Assembly: GCA_963841445.1 (NCBI GenBank)
Contig: CAWJCP010000002.1
Location: 1,302,001 to 1,366,000, forward strand
DNA: 64,000 bases
Reading direction: 5' to 3'
Origin: Mayfieldus sp963841445
GTDB lineage: Bacteria > Actinomycetota > Thermoleophilia > Solirubrobacterales > 70-9
Shown here: one piece after another, positions 7,591 to 15,317 of the stretch
Numbering within the stretch: the first letter of the stretch is position 1
Layout: each line of letters begins with the position of its first letter
Translations under genes and position numbers: made by a program
The notes under the pieces: generated by a model
Databases searched by the model: none
What the model was told of the DNA's origin: nothing
Seen by the model: only the letters and a program-made list of their open reading frames with translations

Positions 7591-8834
7591 GCCTCGCGGT
7601 CAGCGGCGCGACCCTCGATGGCCGCAAAGTTGGGCTGCGGGCCGAGGGCGGCAGGATCGTCGAGCTCGGCCCTGAGGTCGCACCGCGCGACGACGACGAG
7701 GTGATCGGCGCCGCCGGGGCGCGGATCGTCCCCGGGCTCGTCAACGGGCACACCCACGCCGCGATGACCCTGTTCCGCGGCCACGGAGACGACCTGCCGC
7801 TGATGCGCTGGCTGCGCGAGAAGATCTGGCCGCTGGAGGCAAAGCTCGAGGCCGAGGACGTCTACTGGGGAGCCCGGCTGGCCTGTCTGGAGATGATCCG
7901 CAGCGGCACGGTTCGCTTCTGGGACATGTACTGGCACCCGGAGGCGACCGCGCGCGCGGTCGAGGACGCCGGCTTGCGCGCGACGATCGGCGCGCCGCTG
8001 ATCGACTCCGACGACGGTCTGCCCTCGCTGCGCGAGGACGCGCTTCGCAGCCTCGACGAATTGGACCGGTTCGGCGGGAGGATCGACGCGGCGCTGGCGC
8101 CGCACGCGATCTACACGGTGGGAGAGGCGGGCCTGCGATGGGTGGCGGAGCTGGCCGCCGAGCGAGAGCTGCCGGTCCAGATCCATCTCTCCGAGACCGA
8201 GGCGGAGGTCGCCGACTGCATCAGCGCCCACGGCATGCGGCCGGCGCGCTACCTCGACTCGCTCGGACTGCTCGGCCCGCGGACGGTGCTTGCGCACGGC
8301 GTCTGGCTCGACGAGGAGGAGCTGGCGCTGGTCGCGGAGCGCCGGGCCACCGTGGTCACAAATCCGGTCGCGAACCTGAAGCTGGCCATCGGCCGCGTCT
8401 TTCCCTACCCGGGGGCGCGTGAAGCCGGCGTACCGGTCGCCCTGGGGACCGACGGGCCCGGCTCCAACAACTCTCTCGACCTGCTCGCCGACCTGAAGAC
8501 CTTCGCGCTACTGCAGCGCAACGAGACGGGCGACCCGGCCGTTCTGCCCGCCGGCGAGGCCTGGGCGCTGGCGACCGGGCAGCGGGCGCCGCTTCTCGGC
8601 GCCGGCGCCGGCCTCGAGCCCGGTGAGCCGGCCGATTTCCTGCTCCTGCGTGCGGACGCCCCCGAGCTCAGCCTCGGCGAGCTGTCCGCCGGGCTCGTCT
8701 ACGCGGCGTCCGGCGGTGCGGTCGATACCTGCGTGGTGGCGGGACGACCGCTGATGCGCGGCGGGGAGGTCGAGGGCGCCGACGAGGTGATCGCCAAGAC
8801 GGTCGAGCGTGCCCACCGCCTCGGCCTAACCTGA
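7587..8834 (+). CDS. mtaD: 5-methylthioadenosine/S-adenosylhomocysteine deaminase
   Basis: A 415-residue amidohydrolase. The metal-binding NGHTHAAMTLFRG (around residue 52), the characteristic DDLPLMRWLREKIWPLEA, the HLSETEAE histidine, LAHGVWLDEEEL and GTDGPGSNNSLDL together identify the MtaD/SsnA branch. It removes the 6-amino group of methylthioadenosine or S-adenosylhomocysteine in the cytoplasm. The frame is open upstream to 7089, but the ATG at 7587 is coupled to the phosphorylase stop. Together the pair recycles the by-products of polyamine synthesis and methylation. The 3' end overlaps a convergent gene by 9 bp. Confidence 0.88.
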   Translation: MSLAVSGATLDGRKVGLRAEGGRIVELGPEVAPRDDDEVIGAAGARIVPGLVNGHTHAAMTLFRGHGDDLPLMRWLREKIWPLEAKLEAEDVYWGARLACLEMIRSGTVRFWDMYWHPEATARAVEDAGLRATIGAPLIDSDDGLPSLREDALRSLDELDRFGGRIDAALAPHAIYTVGEAGLRWVAELAAERELPVQIHLSETEAEVADCISAHGMRPARYLDSLGLLGPRTVLAHGVWLDEEELALVAERRATVVTNPVANLKLAIGRVFPYPGAREAGVPVALGTDGPGSNNSLDLLADLKTFALLQRNETGDPAVLPAGEAWALATGQRAPLLGAGAGLEPGEPADFLLLRADAPELSLGELSAGLVYAASGGAVDTCVVAGRPLMRGGEVEGADEVIAKTVERAHRLGLT

Positions 8835-9389
8835 GGCGCGGTCGTCGCGGGCGGGGTCGCCGTGCCCGGAGACGTCCTCGGCGAACGCGGCCTCGAGCCC
8901 GCGGACGATGAACAGGCGCGCCAGCGTCGTCGGAGGCAGACCGTAACGGCGCCCTACATCGACGAGCCGACCGTAGTCCCACTCCCTCAGGCGAACATTC
9001 ACTTGGACGGCGAGCGCGTTGCGCGAAGCACTCGTTTCGGGTGCGGCCCGCACCCTTGGCAGACCGCCTCCGGAAAGGCTTGACCTGCGCGGAGGCAGCT
9101 TGTCGGTCTCAAGGAGTCCCTCCGTCCAAAGTCGAACCGCCAGAATCCTGTCTGCCCAGTCCACCGCCATGCCATCGACCCCCTCGAGCCATCGCCTCAC
9201 ACAGTCGTCCCTCCACTCATCGCCTCGGTCGGCGACTTCGGAGTGAACCGCCTGGACTAGGTGGGGATGCGCGTCGTCCGGCCAGCGGGCAACACGCTTC
9301 GCCCGAGCGGATTCGTCGCGGTCGGCGTGATGGTCCGTGTCGGGTAGATAGCCGCCGCTATCGGATCGGTAGCCGTCGCTATCAGGCAT
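8826..9389 (-). CDS. hypothetical protein with ribbon-helix-helix-like C-terminus
   Basis: 187 residues, not recognised as a whole. The N-terminus is acidic and repetitive (SDGYRSDSGGYLPDTD). The middle contains many charged helices. The C-terminal 60 residues read VQVNVRLREWDYGRLVDVGR, then a helix GLPPTTLARLFIVRGLEAAF, a strand-helix-helix pattern like CopG/RHH DNA-binding proteins. It might regulate transcription. It lies downstream of the antiporter on the same strand and overlaps mtaD tail to tail. Confidence 0.55.
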   Translation of the reverse strand: MPDSDGYRSDSGGYLPDTDHHADRDESARAKRVARWPDDAHPHLVQAVHSEVADRGDEWRDDCVRRWLEGVDGMAVDWADRILAVRLWTEGLLETDKLPPRRSSLSGGGLPRVRAAPETSASRNALAVQVNVRLREWDYGRLVDVGRRYGLPPTTLARLFIVRGLEAAFAEDVSGHGDPARDDRASG

Positions 9390-9496
9390 CGGGAAAGGGT
9401 CCGATGGCCCGGATCATGGGGGACGCGCAGATGGTGCCGTCTTTTCCACGGTGCAGTGCCCATTCCGGCCCTGGAATTGTGGAGATCGAAGCCCCC

Positions 9497-9535
9497 GGCT
9501 CAGCGGGCCGGCTCAGCGGGCCGGCTCAGCGGGCC
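9497..9535. repeat. three tandem copies of a 13-bp unit
   Basis: GGCTCAGCGGGCC is repeated three times without change (9497-9509, 9510-9522, 9523-9535). The stop codon of the antiporter C-terminal frame (9526-9528) lies in the third copy, so the repeat may mark slippage at the gene end. Confidence 0.9.
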
Positions 9536-9858
9536 AGCTCCCCGATCACGCCGCGCCACCATTCGCGCTCCGCCTCGACCGCAGCCCGGGCGAGGCGGCG
9601 CCGGGCCGCCGCCTGCAGGGCGGTGGCCGACCCCGCCGCCAGCACTCGCCCGGTGAACGCATAGCGCCCGTCCTCGAGCTCGACCAGCGCCCCCGGCTGA
9701 TCAAGCCTGGTGCGAAGCTGGCGGACCACGCTGCGCCCCAGCACCGCCCGCGGATAGGCCGGGTCGCCGTCGGCTGTGCTCCACGGCCGCGTCGTCATCA
9801 CCGGAGCGGTGCTGCGCGCCGGGGGCGGGGCAAGTCGCTGCATCGGCGAGCGCGGCAT
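9526..9858 (-). CDS. C-terminal module of the K+/H+ antiporter, in a shifted frame
   Basis: A 110-codon frame that overlaps the end of the antiporter frame by 158 bp. After about 20 proline-rich residues it reads TTRPWSTADGDPAYPRAVLG, then QLRTRLDQPGALVELEDGRYA and a final helix. From memory, related actinobacterial antiporters end with a similar module in the same frame as the membrane domain. Joined to the upstream frame it gives a protein of about 500 residues, the normal family size. One extra base between about 9800 and 9850 (a G/C-run GGGGGCGGGG lies at 9821-9830) would explain the split. Alternatively it is a separate small protein; I think that is less likely. Confidence 0.55.
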   Translation of the reverse strand: MPRSPMQRLAPPPARSTAPVMTTRPWSTADGDPAYPRAVLGRSVVRQLRTRLDQPGALVELEDGRYAFTGRVLAAGSATALQAAARRRLARAAVEAEREWWRGVIGELAR

Positions 9859-11032
9859 CGCTGGTGGTCACCCCAAGGCGGCGCGCGAGCGGCGCGAAGG
9901 TGGACCCCTGGACCAGGGCCGAGAGCAGCACGGCGAAGAAGACGATGTTGAAGAACTCGAGGCTGTGCGGCACCCCGTCGATGACCGGGAAGGTCGCGAG
10001 GACGACGGGAATCGCGCCGCGCAGCCCGGCCCAGCCGAGAGTTATCCGCTCGGCCGGCGAATAGGGATCGAGCGCGGTGGCGACCAGCACCGCCAGCGGG
10101 CGGGCGACGAAAGCGAGCACCATCGCGAGGACGGTTCCCTCGACCGCGACGTCGCCGAGCTGCGAGGGAAAGACGAGCAGACCGAGGACGAGGAAGAGCG
10201 TTACCTGGGCGACCCAGGCGAGGCCCTGGTGAAAGATCGTCACCGTCGCTTTTGCCGGGATCGTCGCGCCGCCGAGGATCAGCCCGGCCAGGTAGACGGC
10301 GAGAAAGCCGGAGCCGTGCAGCGTTGCCGCGGCGCCGTAGGCGATCGCGGCGATGCCGATCGTGCCCAGCGGGTAGGCGCCCGCGGTCCCGAGCCTGGCG
10401 CGGCGCAGGCCCTTGACGCCGAGCCAGCCCACCGCCAGCCCGATCGCGAGGCCGATTCCGAGCTCGCGCGCGAACAGCAGCGCCATGTCGCCGATCCCGT
10501 AGCCGGGGTTCTGGATCCAGTCAATGAACCCGACCACGAGCAGCACCGCGACCGGGTCGTTGAGGCCTGCCTCACCCTCCAGCGTCTGAGCCAGGCGCCG
10601 GCGCAGCGTCGATCCGCGCAGGACGCTGAACACGGCGGCGCTGTCGGTCGCGGCGACGATCGAACCGAGCAGCATTCCCTCCAGGGCGGTGATGTCGAAC
10701 AGCGCCCAGGCGGCGAGCCCGGCGAGAAGCGCCGTGCCCAGCGTCCCCAGCAGCGCCAGGCTGAGCGCCGGTCGCAGGACCGGGCGGATCTCGTCAAACC
10801 CTGCTGTGAGGCCGCCCTCGAAGAGGATCAGAGCGAGCGCGACGATGCCAATCGTGCGCGCCAGCTCGTAGTCGGAGAAGTGGATCCAGCCGGTGCCGTC
10901 TGAGCCGAGCAGCATCCCGAGGCCGAGGAAGAGGACCAGGCCCGGAACTCGAAGACGCCCAGCGGCGAGCGCCGCGGCGAGCCCGGCGACGAGAAGCGCC
11001 CCTCCGACGAGGATCATCTGACCGTCGTTCAC
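9701..11032 (-). CDS. NhaP-type K+(Na+)/H+ antiporter, membrane domain
   Basis: Monovalent cation/proton antiporter (CPA1/CPA2 type) with about 12 membrane helices. The start is the GTG at 11032 (NDGQMILVGGALL), the usual N-terminus of this group; the frame is open further upstream but only as a shadow. Conserved features are the FLGLGMLLGSDG helix, LILFEGGLTAG, the ion-binding pair ATDSAAVFSVLRG followed by EGEAGLNDPVAVLL, and GWAGLRGAIPVVLATFP. About 380 residues in, the frame leaves the conserved sequence (after LARRLGVTTSDAAL) and ends in low-quality residues, while the C-terminal module continues in another frame (9526-9858). See the frameshift finding. Confidence 0.8.
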   Translation of the reverse strand: MNDGQMILVGGALLVAGLAAALAAGRLRVPGLVLFLGLGMLLGSDGTGWIHFSDYELARTIGIVALALILFEGGLTAGFDEIRPVLRPALSLALLGTLGTALLAGLAAWALFDITALEGMLLGSIVAATDSAAVFSVLRGSTLRRRLAQTLEGEAGLNDPVAVLLVVGFIDWIQNPGYGIGDMALLFARELGIGLAIGLAVGWLGVKGLRRARLGTAGAYPLGTIGIAAIAYGAAATLHGSGFLAVYLAGLILGGATIPAKATVTIFHQGLAWVAQVTLFLVLGLLVFPSQLGDVAVEGTVLAMVLAFVARPLAVLVATALDPYSPAERITLGWAGLRGAIPVVLATFPVIDGVPHSLEFFNIVFFAVLLSALVQGSTFAPLARRLGVTTSDAALADAATCPAPGAQHRSGDDDAAVEHSRRRPGLSAGGAGAQRGPPASHQA

Positions 11033-11113
11033 CGCCGGGTAGCTTCTCGCAGATGGGCCGGACCGCTGTCTTGCGGTGGCCGGGCCCTCGCAATAGATAG
11101 GATCGCGCCGCTC

Positions 11114-12313
11114 GTGGCGACCGGCTCCACTCCGCATGCCGGGGGAAAGGACGGCGCGGCCGACGCCGCCGCTGTCCGCTACGAGCACGTGACGAAGCGC
11201 TATCCGGGGCAGGAGACGCCGGCCGTCGAGGACCTCAGCCTCGAGGTCCCTGCCGGAGAGATCTGCGTCCTGGTCGGTCCATCGGGCTGCGGCAAGACGA
11301 CCGCGATGCGAATGGTCAACCGGATGGTCGAGATCAGCGAGGGAGACATCCTGGTCGGCGAGACCTCGGTTCGCGATCGCAACTCGGCCGCTCTGCGCCG
11401 CGAGATCGGGTACGTGATCCAGCAGGTGGGGCTGTTTCCGCATCGCACGGTGGCGGCCAACATCGCAACGGTCCCGCGCCTGCTCGGTTGGGAGCGGGAC
11501 CGTATAGACGACCGGGTCGGTGAGCTGCTCGACCTGGTCGGCCTTGGCGCCGAGATCGGGGAGCGATACCCGGCGCAGCTCTCAGGCGGCCAGCAACAGC
11601 GCATCGGGGTCGCAAGGGCGTTGGCCGCCGACCCGCGGGTGATGCTGATGGACGAGCCCTTCGGGGCGATCGACCCGATCAACCGCGAGCGACTCCAGAA
11701 CGAGTTCCTTCGCCTTCAGAGCGAGATCCGCAAGACCGTTCTCTTCGTCACCCACGACATCGACGAGGCGATCAAGATGGGCGACCGCGTCGCGGTCCTG
11801 CAGCAGGGTGGCCATCTGGCCCAGTACGCAACGCCGGCGGAGCTCTTGATGGCGCCTGCCGACGAGTTCGTCGAGGACTTCGTCGGCGCCGACCGGGCCC
11901 TGAAGCGGCTGGCGCTGATGCGGGTCAGCGACATCAATCTCTGGGAGGCCCCGCTTGCCTTCGTCGGCCAGTCGACCAGCGAGGTGCGGCTGAAGCTGCA
12001 CCGGGCCGAGGTCCCGCACGCGCTCCTGGTCGACTCGGAGCGACGCCCTCTCGGGTGGCTCTCGGAGCGTGACCTCTCCGGCGCCGTGGTCCCGCAGAAG
12101 CCCGACAGCTCCGCCGAGCCGACTCTCGACCTCGACGATGTGATGCGCGACGCGCTCGCCGACCTCCTTCAGTCCGAATCTCAGTATGCACCGGTCGTAG
12201 ATCCCGAGGGCGAGATCGCCGGGGTGCTCTCGGTCGAGATCATCTCCGAGTTCCTCGGTTCACCCGAGGCCCGCGAAGAGGAGCACTCGGCGGTGGAGCG
12301 ACCCCATGAGTGA
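11114..12313 (+). CDS. glycine betaine/carnitine/choline ABC transporter ATPase (OpuCA-like)
   Basis: 399 residues. The ATPase domain (about 20-260) has Walker A GPSGCGKT, the signature LSGGQQQRIGVARAL and Walker B VMLMDEPFGAIDP; FLRLQSEIRKTVLFVTHDIDEA is the typical OpuA/OpuC switch region. The C-terminal 120 residues form a pair of CBS motifs (ALLVDSERRPLGWLSERDL and YAPVVDPEGEIAGVLSVE), which in OpuC-type importers sense ionic strength or cyclic di-AMP. The GTG start lies 10 nt after a TAGGAT hexamer (11098-11103) and divergent from the antiporter, so two osmotic stress genes share a promoter region. First gene of a four-gene importer operon. Confidence 0.9.
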   Translation: MATGSTPHAGGKDGAADAAAVRYEHVTKRYPGQETPAVEDLSLEVPAGEICVLVGPSGCGKTTAMRMVNRMVEISEGDILVGETSVRDRNSAALRREIGYVIQQVGLFPHRTVAANIATVPRLLGWERDRIDDRVGELLDLVGLGAEIGERYPAQLSGGQQQRIGVARALAADPRVMLMDEPFGAIDPINRERLQNEFLRLQSEIRKTVLFVTHDIDEAIKMGDRVAVLQQGGHLAQYATPAELLMAPADEFVEDFVGADRALKRLALMRVSDINLWEAPLAFVGQSTSEVRLKLHRAEVPHALLVDSERRPLGWLSERDLSGAVVPQKPDSSAEPTLDLDDVMRDALADLLQSESQYAPVVDPEGEIAGVLSVEIISEFLGSPEAREEEHSAVERPHE

Positions 12314-13022
12314 CCCGGCCCTGCTCGCCCAAGTCGTCATCCACCATCGCAGCGGGCAGGGCTGCATCGAGAAGAACAAGATCTTCTGCCCGGACTGGGC
12401 ACTTCACAACCTGAATCGGTATGTGTCGCCCACCGAGCAGCACCTGGTGCTCGTGCTGGTCGCAGTTGTCGCGGGCTTTGCAGTCGCATTCGCCCTCGCG
12501 CTGCTCGCGCATCGTCGCCGTTGGCTCGCCACCCCGGTTCTCGGGATCACCGGCGCGCTCTACACGATCCCCAGCATCGCCGCGATCTTCCTGTTGATTC
12601 CGATCACCGGGTTCGGGAAGGAAACCGCAATCATCGCCCTGACCGCCTACACGCTGCAGATCATCTACCGCAACGTCCTCGCCGGCCTCAACAACGTCCC
12701 CGTCGAAACCAAGGACGCGGCCCGGGGAATGGGGCTGACCGACGGTCAGATGCTCTGGCGGGTGGAGCTGCCGCTCGCCCTGCCCGAGATCTTCGCCGGG
12801 CTGCGGATCGCAACCGTCTCCACCGTGGCGCTTGCGGCGCTCGCCGTGTTCGCCGGCGGCGGCGGGCTCGGAACCGAGATCCTCACCGGCAACAAGATCA
12901 CCTTCAAGACCGGGATCGTCATCGCGGGGGTCATCTTGATCCTGATGGCCTTCCTGCTCGACGCGATCCTCTACGTCGTTCAGCGCTACATGACACCGTG
13001 GCGGCAGGGGGTGGCCGAGTGA
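12306..13022 (+). CDS. compatible-solute ABC transporter permease (OpuCB-like)
   Basis: 238 residues with five or six membrane helices. The permease signature ETKDAARGMGLTDGQMLWRVELPLALPEIFAGL (positions about 135-170) is the EAA loop that contacts the ATPase. The start overlaps the ATPase gene by 8 bp. An unusual hydrophilic N-terminus with two cysteines (GQGCIEKNKIFCPDW) lies before the first helix and probably faces outside. It forms a pore with the second permease gene. Confidence 0.88.
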   Translation: MSDPALLAQVVIHHRSGQGCIEKNKIFCPDWALHNLNRYVSPTEQHLVLVLVAVVAGFAVAFALALLAHRRRWLATPVLGITGALYTIPSIAAIFLLIPITGFGKETAIIALTAYTLQIIYRNVLAGLNNVPVETKDAARGMGLTDGQMLWRVELPLALPEIFAGLRIATVSTVALAALAVFAGGGGLGTEILTGNKITFKTGIVIAGVILILMAFLLDAILYVVQRYMTPWRQGVAE

Positions 13023-13753
13023 CGGGCCTTGCCCATCTGGTGTCGCTTGCCAACTTCGGGGCCTTCGGGAATGCGATCGACTTCATCCTGCACGGCAAGC
13101 AGGCCAGGGTCTCCGGGGGCGCCGAGCTCGGTGGCTTGCACACGATCTGGAGCCTGACCCTCACGCATCTCAAGGTGAGCGGAATGGCGATGGGCCTGGG
13201 GTTTGGGGTGGCTTTCCCGGTCGGGGTGCTGCTCGGCCACTTCGACAAGGGGGAGCTGTTCGCGATCGCGGCAGGCAATGCCGGCCGGGCGGTCCCTGAG
13301 CTTGCGATCATCGCCTTCATGGCCGCCGTTATCGGGGTCGGGACGCGCAACGTCACGATCGCGCTCGCGATCCTCGCCGTGCCGCCGATCCTCACCAACA
13401 GCTTCGTCGCCGTCCGCCAGGTCGATCGAGGCGCCGTGCAGGCGGCCCGAGGAATGGGGATGACGACTCGCGAGGTGATCACCAAGGTGGAGCTGCCGCT
13501 CGCGGTGCCGACGATCATGGGTGGCGTCCGCACATCGACCATCAACGTCGTCGCCACGGCGACACTGGGGCCGCTGGCCGGGGTGCTGACGCTCGGCGAC
13601 CTGATCCTGCAACCCGGCGTTTACGGCCAGGACGGCGTGGTTGCGGGGGCGATCTGCGTCGCGCTGCTCGCACTGGCGCTGGAGCTCGGCCTGGCCGGGA
13701 TCCAGCGCCTCCTCACCTCACCCGGCATGCGCCTCGCGCAGGCTACGGCATAG
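13019..13753 (+). CDS. compatible-solute ABC transporter permease (OpuCD-like)
   Basis: 244 residues. The start is the GTG at 13019 inside a GTGA overlap with the previous stop; the upstream open frame is a shadow. The EAA loop reads QAARGMGMTTREVITKVELPLAVP. About six membrane helices follow the BPD_transp_1 pattern, and GRAVPELAIIAFMAA is typical of the OpuC/OsmU permeases. Together with OpuCB it makes the heterodimeric channel of the importer. Confidence 0.88.
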   Translation: MTGLAHLVSLANFGAFGNAIDFILHGKQARVSGGAELGGLHTIWSLTLTHLKVSGMAMGLGFGVAFPVGVLLGHFDKGELFAIAAGNAGRAVPELAIIAFMAAVIGVGTRNVTIALAILAVPPILTNSFVAVRQVDRGAVQAARGMGMTTREVITKVELPLAVPTIMGGVRTSTINVVATATLGPLAGVLTLGDLILQPGVYGQDGVVAGAICVALLALALELGLAGIQRLLTSPGMRLAQATA

Positions 13754-13803
13754 CCTGCAACGTCTTCTCGGACCCAGACAGATAAACAGGAGGGAATCTC
13801 GTC

Positions 13804-14796
13804 ATGAGCATCAAGCGCAGCACGATCGGCGTCAAATCGCTGTTCGCTGCCCTGCTCTCGCTCATCCTCGTGCTCGGCATCGCCGCCTGTGGCGGCGGCG
13901 ACGACAACGGCGGCGGTGGCGGCAGCGGTGGCGGCGGCAAGAAGATCGTTTCGAACCCGAAGAACGGAGATGTCTCGCTGAAGATCGGCTCGAAGAACTT
14001 CACCGAGCAGATCGTCCTCGGCGAGATCTATGCCCAGGCGCTGGAGGCGGCCGGATACAAGGTCGACACCCAGCTCAACCTCGGCAACGAGAACGTAGCC
14101 CTGCAGGCCCTGAAATCAGGGCAGATATCCGGTTATCCCGAATACACGAGCACGGCACTGACCTCGTTCTTCAAGGCCGCGCCGGAGGACGTCCCCAGCG
14201 ATCCCCAGCAGGCGTACGAGGAGTCAAAGGCAGATTTCGAGAAGCAGGGCCTGACCGCCTTCCCGCCGACCCCTTTCGCGAGCGCCAATGCAGTTGGAAC
14301 GCTGAAGTCCACGGCACAGAAGCTGGGGCTCAAGGACGTCTCTGACCTGGAAGGCAAATCGCAGAACCTGACCCTCTATGGATCGCCTGAGTGCCGCCAG
14401 CGAGTCGATTGCCTAGTCGGCCTGCAGGACGGTTACGGCCTCAAGTTCAAGAGCTTCACGCCGGTCGACATCGGGTTGCGCTACACGGTGCTCGACAAGG
14501 GGCAGGCCGACCTCTCGATCCTGTTCACGACCGACGCGCAACTGTCCGCCGACAAGAACAAGTACGTGATCCTCAAGGACGACAAGAAGGTCTTCCCGGC
14601 CGGGAACGTGATCTTCGTGACCGATCAGGGCGTGGTCGAGAAGGCCGGGCCAGACTACGAGAAGACGATCACCGAGGTACAGAAGGGCCTCACGATCCCG
14701 GTCATGCAGGAGCTCGACGCACGGGTCGACATCGACCAGCAGGAGCCGGCCCAGGTGGCCAAGCAGTATCTGCAGGAATCGGGATACATCGGCTAG
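13804..14796 (+). CDS. glycine betaine/choline-type substrate-binding lipoprotein (OpuCC-like)
   Basis: 330 residues. A signal peptide with lipobox LGIAAC (cysteine about residue 30) is followed by a Gly/Ser/Asp linker. The mature OpuAC domain begins SLKIGSKNFTEQIVLGEIYAQ, which is diagnostic for OpuCC/ProX/OsmX binding proteins. It captures quaternary ammonium osmolytes outside the membrane. A strong AGGAGGG ribosome binding site lies at 13788-13794. The two cysteines in PECRQRVDCL near residue 200 may form a disulfide. It is last in the operon and followed by a terminator. Confidence 0.9.
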   Translation: MSIKRSTIGVKSLFAALLSLILVLGIAACGGGDDNGGGGGSGGGGKKIVSNPKNGDVSLKIGSKNFTEQIVLGEIYAQALEAAGYKVDTQLNLGNENVALQALKSGQISGYPEYTSTALTSFFKAAPEDVPSDPQQAYEESKADFEKQGLTAFPPTPFASANAVGTLKSTAQKLGLKDVSDLEGKSQNLTLYGSPECRQRVDCLVGLQDGYGLKFKSFTPVDIGLRYTVLDKGQADLSILFTTDAQLSADKNKYVILKDDKKVFPAGNVIFVTDQGVVEKAGPDYEKTITEVQKGLTIPVMQELDARVDIDQQEPAQVAKQYLQESGYIG

Positions 14797-14828
14797 CCGG
14801 AGGCGAGAGCGCGAATGACGGGCGTCGA

Positions 14829-14858
14829 GCCCGGCCGGGGCGCAAGCCCCGGCCGGGC
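14829..14858 (+). terminator. hairpin terminator after the OpuC-like operon
   Basis: A perfect 13-bp stem (GCCCGGCCGGGGC and its complement) with a GCAA tetraloop, 32 bp after the last stop codon of the operon. Confidence 0.75.
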
Positions 14859-14949
14859 GGCGCTTCCTCGAGGCGCGACTTCGACGTTTTGGAGCGCCCG
14901 CGAGCGGGTATTGTTCGGGCAGGCGCACGGAGGGACCCGGCGTCAGGGG

Positions 14950-15019
14950 CTGCCGGTCGCCCCGCCGGGAAGCTGGGTTGTCTCCCCCCGTGCCCGGCGC
15001 CCGGCGGGGCGTCCGGCAG
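14950..15019. other. large intergenic hairpin, possible structured RNA
   Basis: Arms 14950-14969 and 15000-15019 pair over 20 bp with a single T-T mismatch, closing a 30-nt loop. Around it, short words (GGGTT and AACCC, CACGGAGGG and CCCCCCGTG) allow other pairings. It lies in the 248-bp gap between two convergent genes, so it may be only a terminator, but it is larger and more complex than the others here. I could not match it to a known riboswitch or RNA family. Confidence 0.45.
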
Positions 15020-15044
15020 TAACCCTTCGGATCAACCTCGAGCG

Positions 15045-15260
15045 CTACGGCGCAAGTCGCAGCAGCCCCGCGAGGATCTGGCCGTCGAGCTCGGAGTCCC
15101 GGTCCCAGCCGTCGAACCCCCCCGGGTCGGCGTCATCCCAAGGCTCGAGCAGGACCGGATAGGGACCGGCGGCCTCGTCCAGCCCTCCGTAGAGGGTCGC
15201 CAACTCGGCGTCGTTCTCGCCGCCGGGCTCGATCTGTTGCTCCGGGGTGTCGATCTTCAT
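15045..15260 (-). CDS. small acidic protein of unknown function
   Basis: 71 residues rich in Asp, Glu, Gly and Pro, with no cysteine and no membrane segment. A GGAAAGG ribosome binding site lies 9 nt before the ATG at 15260, which is the main reason to accept it. Two WD-containing stretches (EPWDDADPGG, DGWDRDSELDG) look like a short imperfect repeat. It lies between the OpuC operon and the MFS gene. Not recognised. Confidence 0.5.
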   Translation of the reverse strand: MKIDTPEQQIEPGGENDAELATLYGGLDEAAGPYPVLLEPWDDADPGGFDGWDRDSELDGQILAGLLRLAP

Positions 15261-15317
15261 GTGCGCGATCCTTTCCGTCTCGACTCTGGATTCCGGGCCG
15301 AAGGTAGTAATCGGCCT

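Noticed and set aside
14930..15044. Resemblance to the 3' part of a TPP riboswitch on the minus strand (GATCCGAAGGGTTACTGCC)
   Set aside because: The 5' half with the CTGAGA motif is missing, and no thiamine gene follows on that strand.
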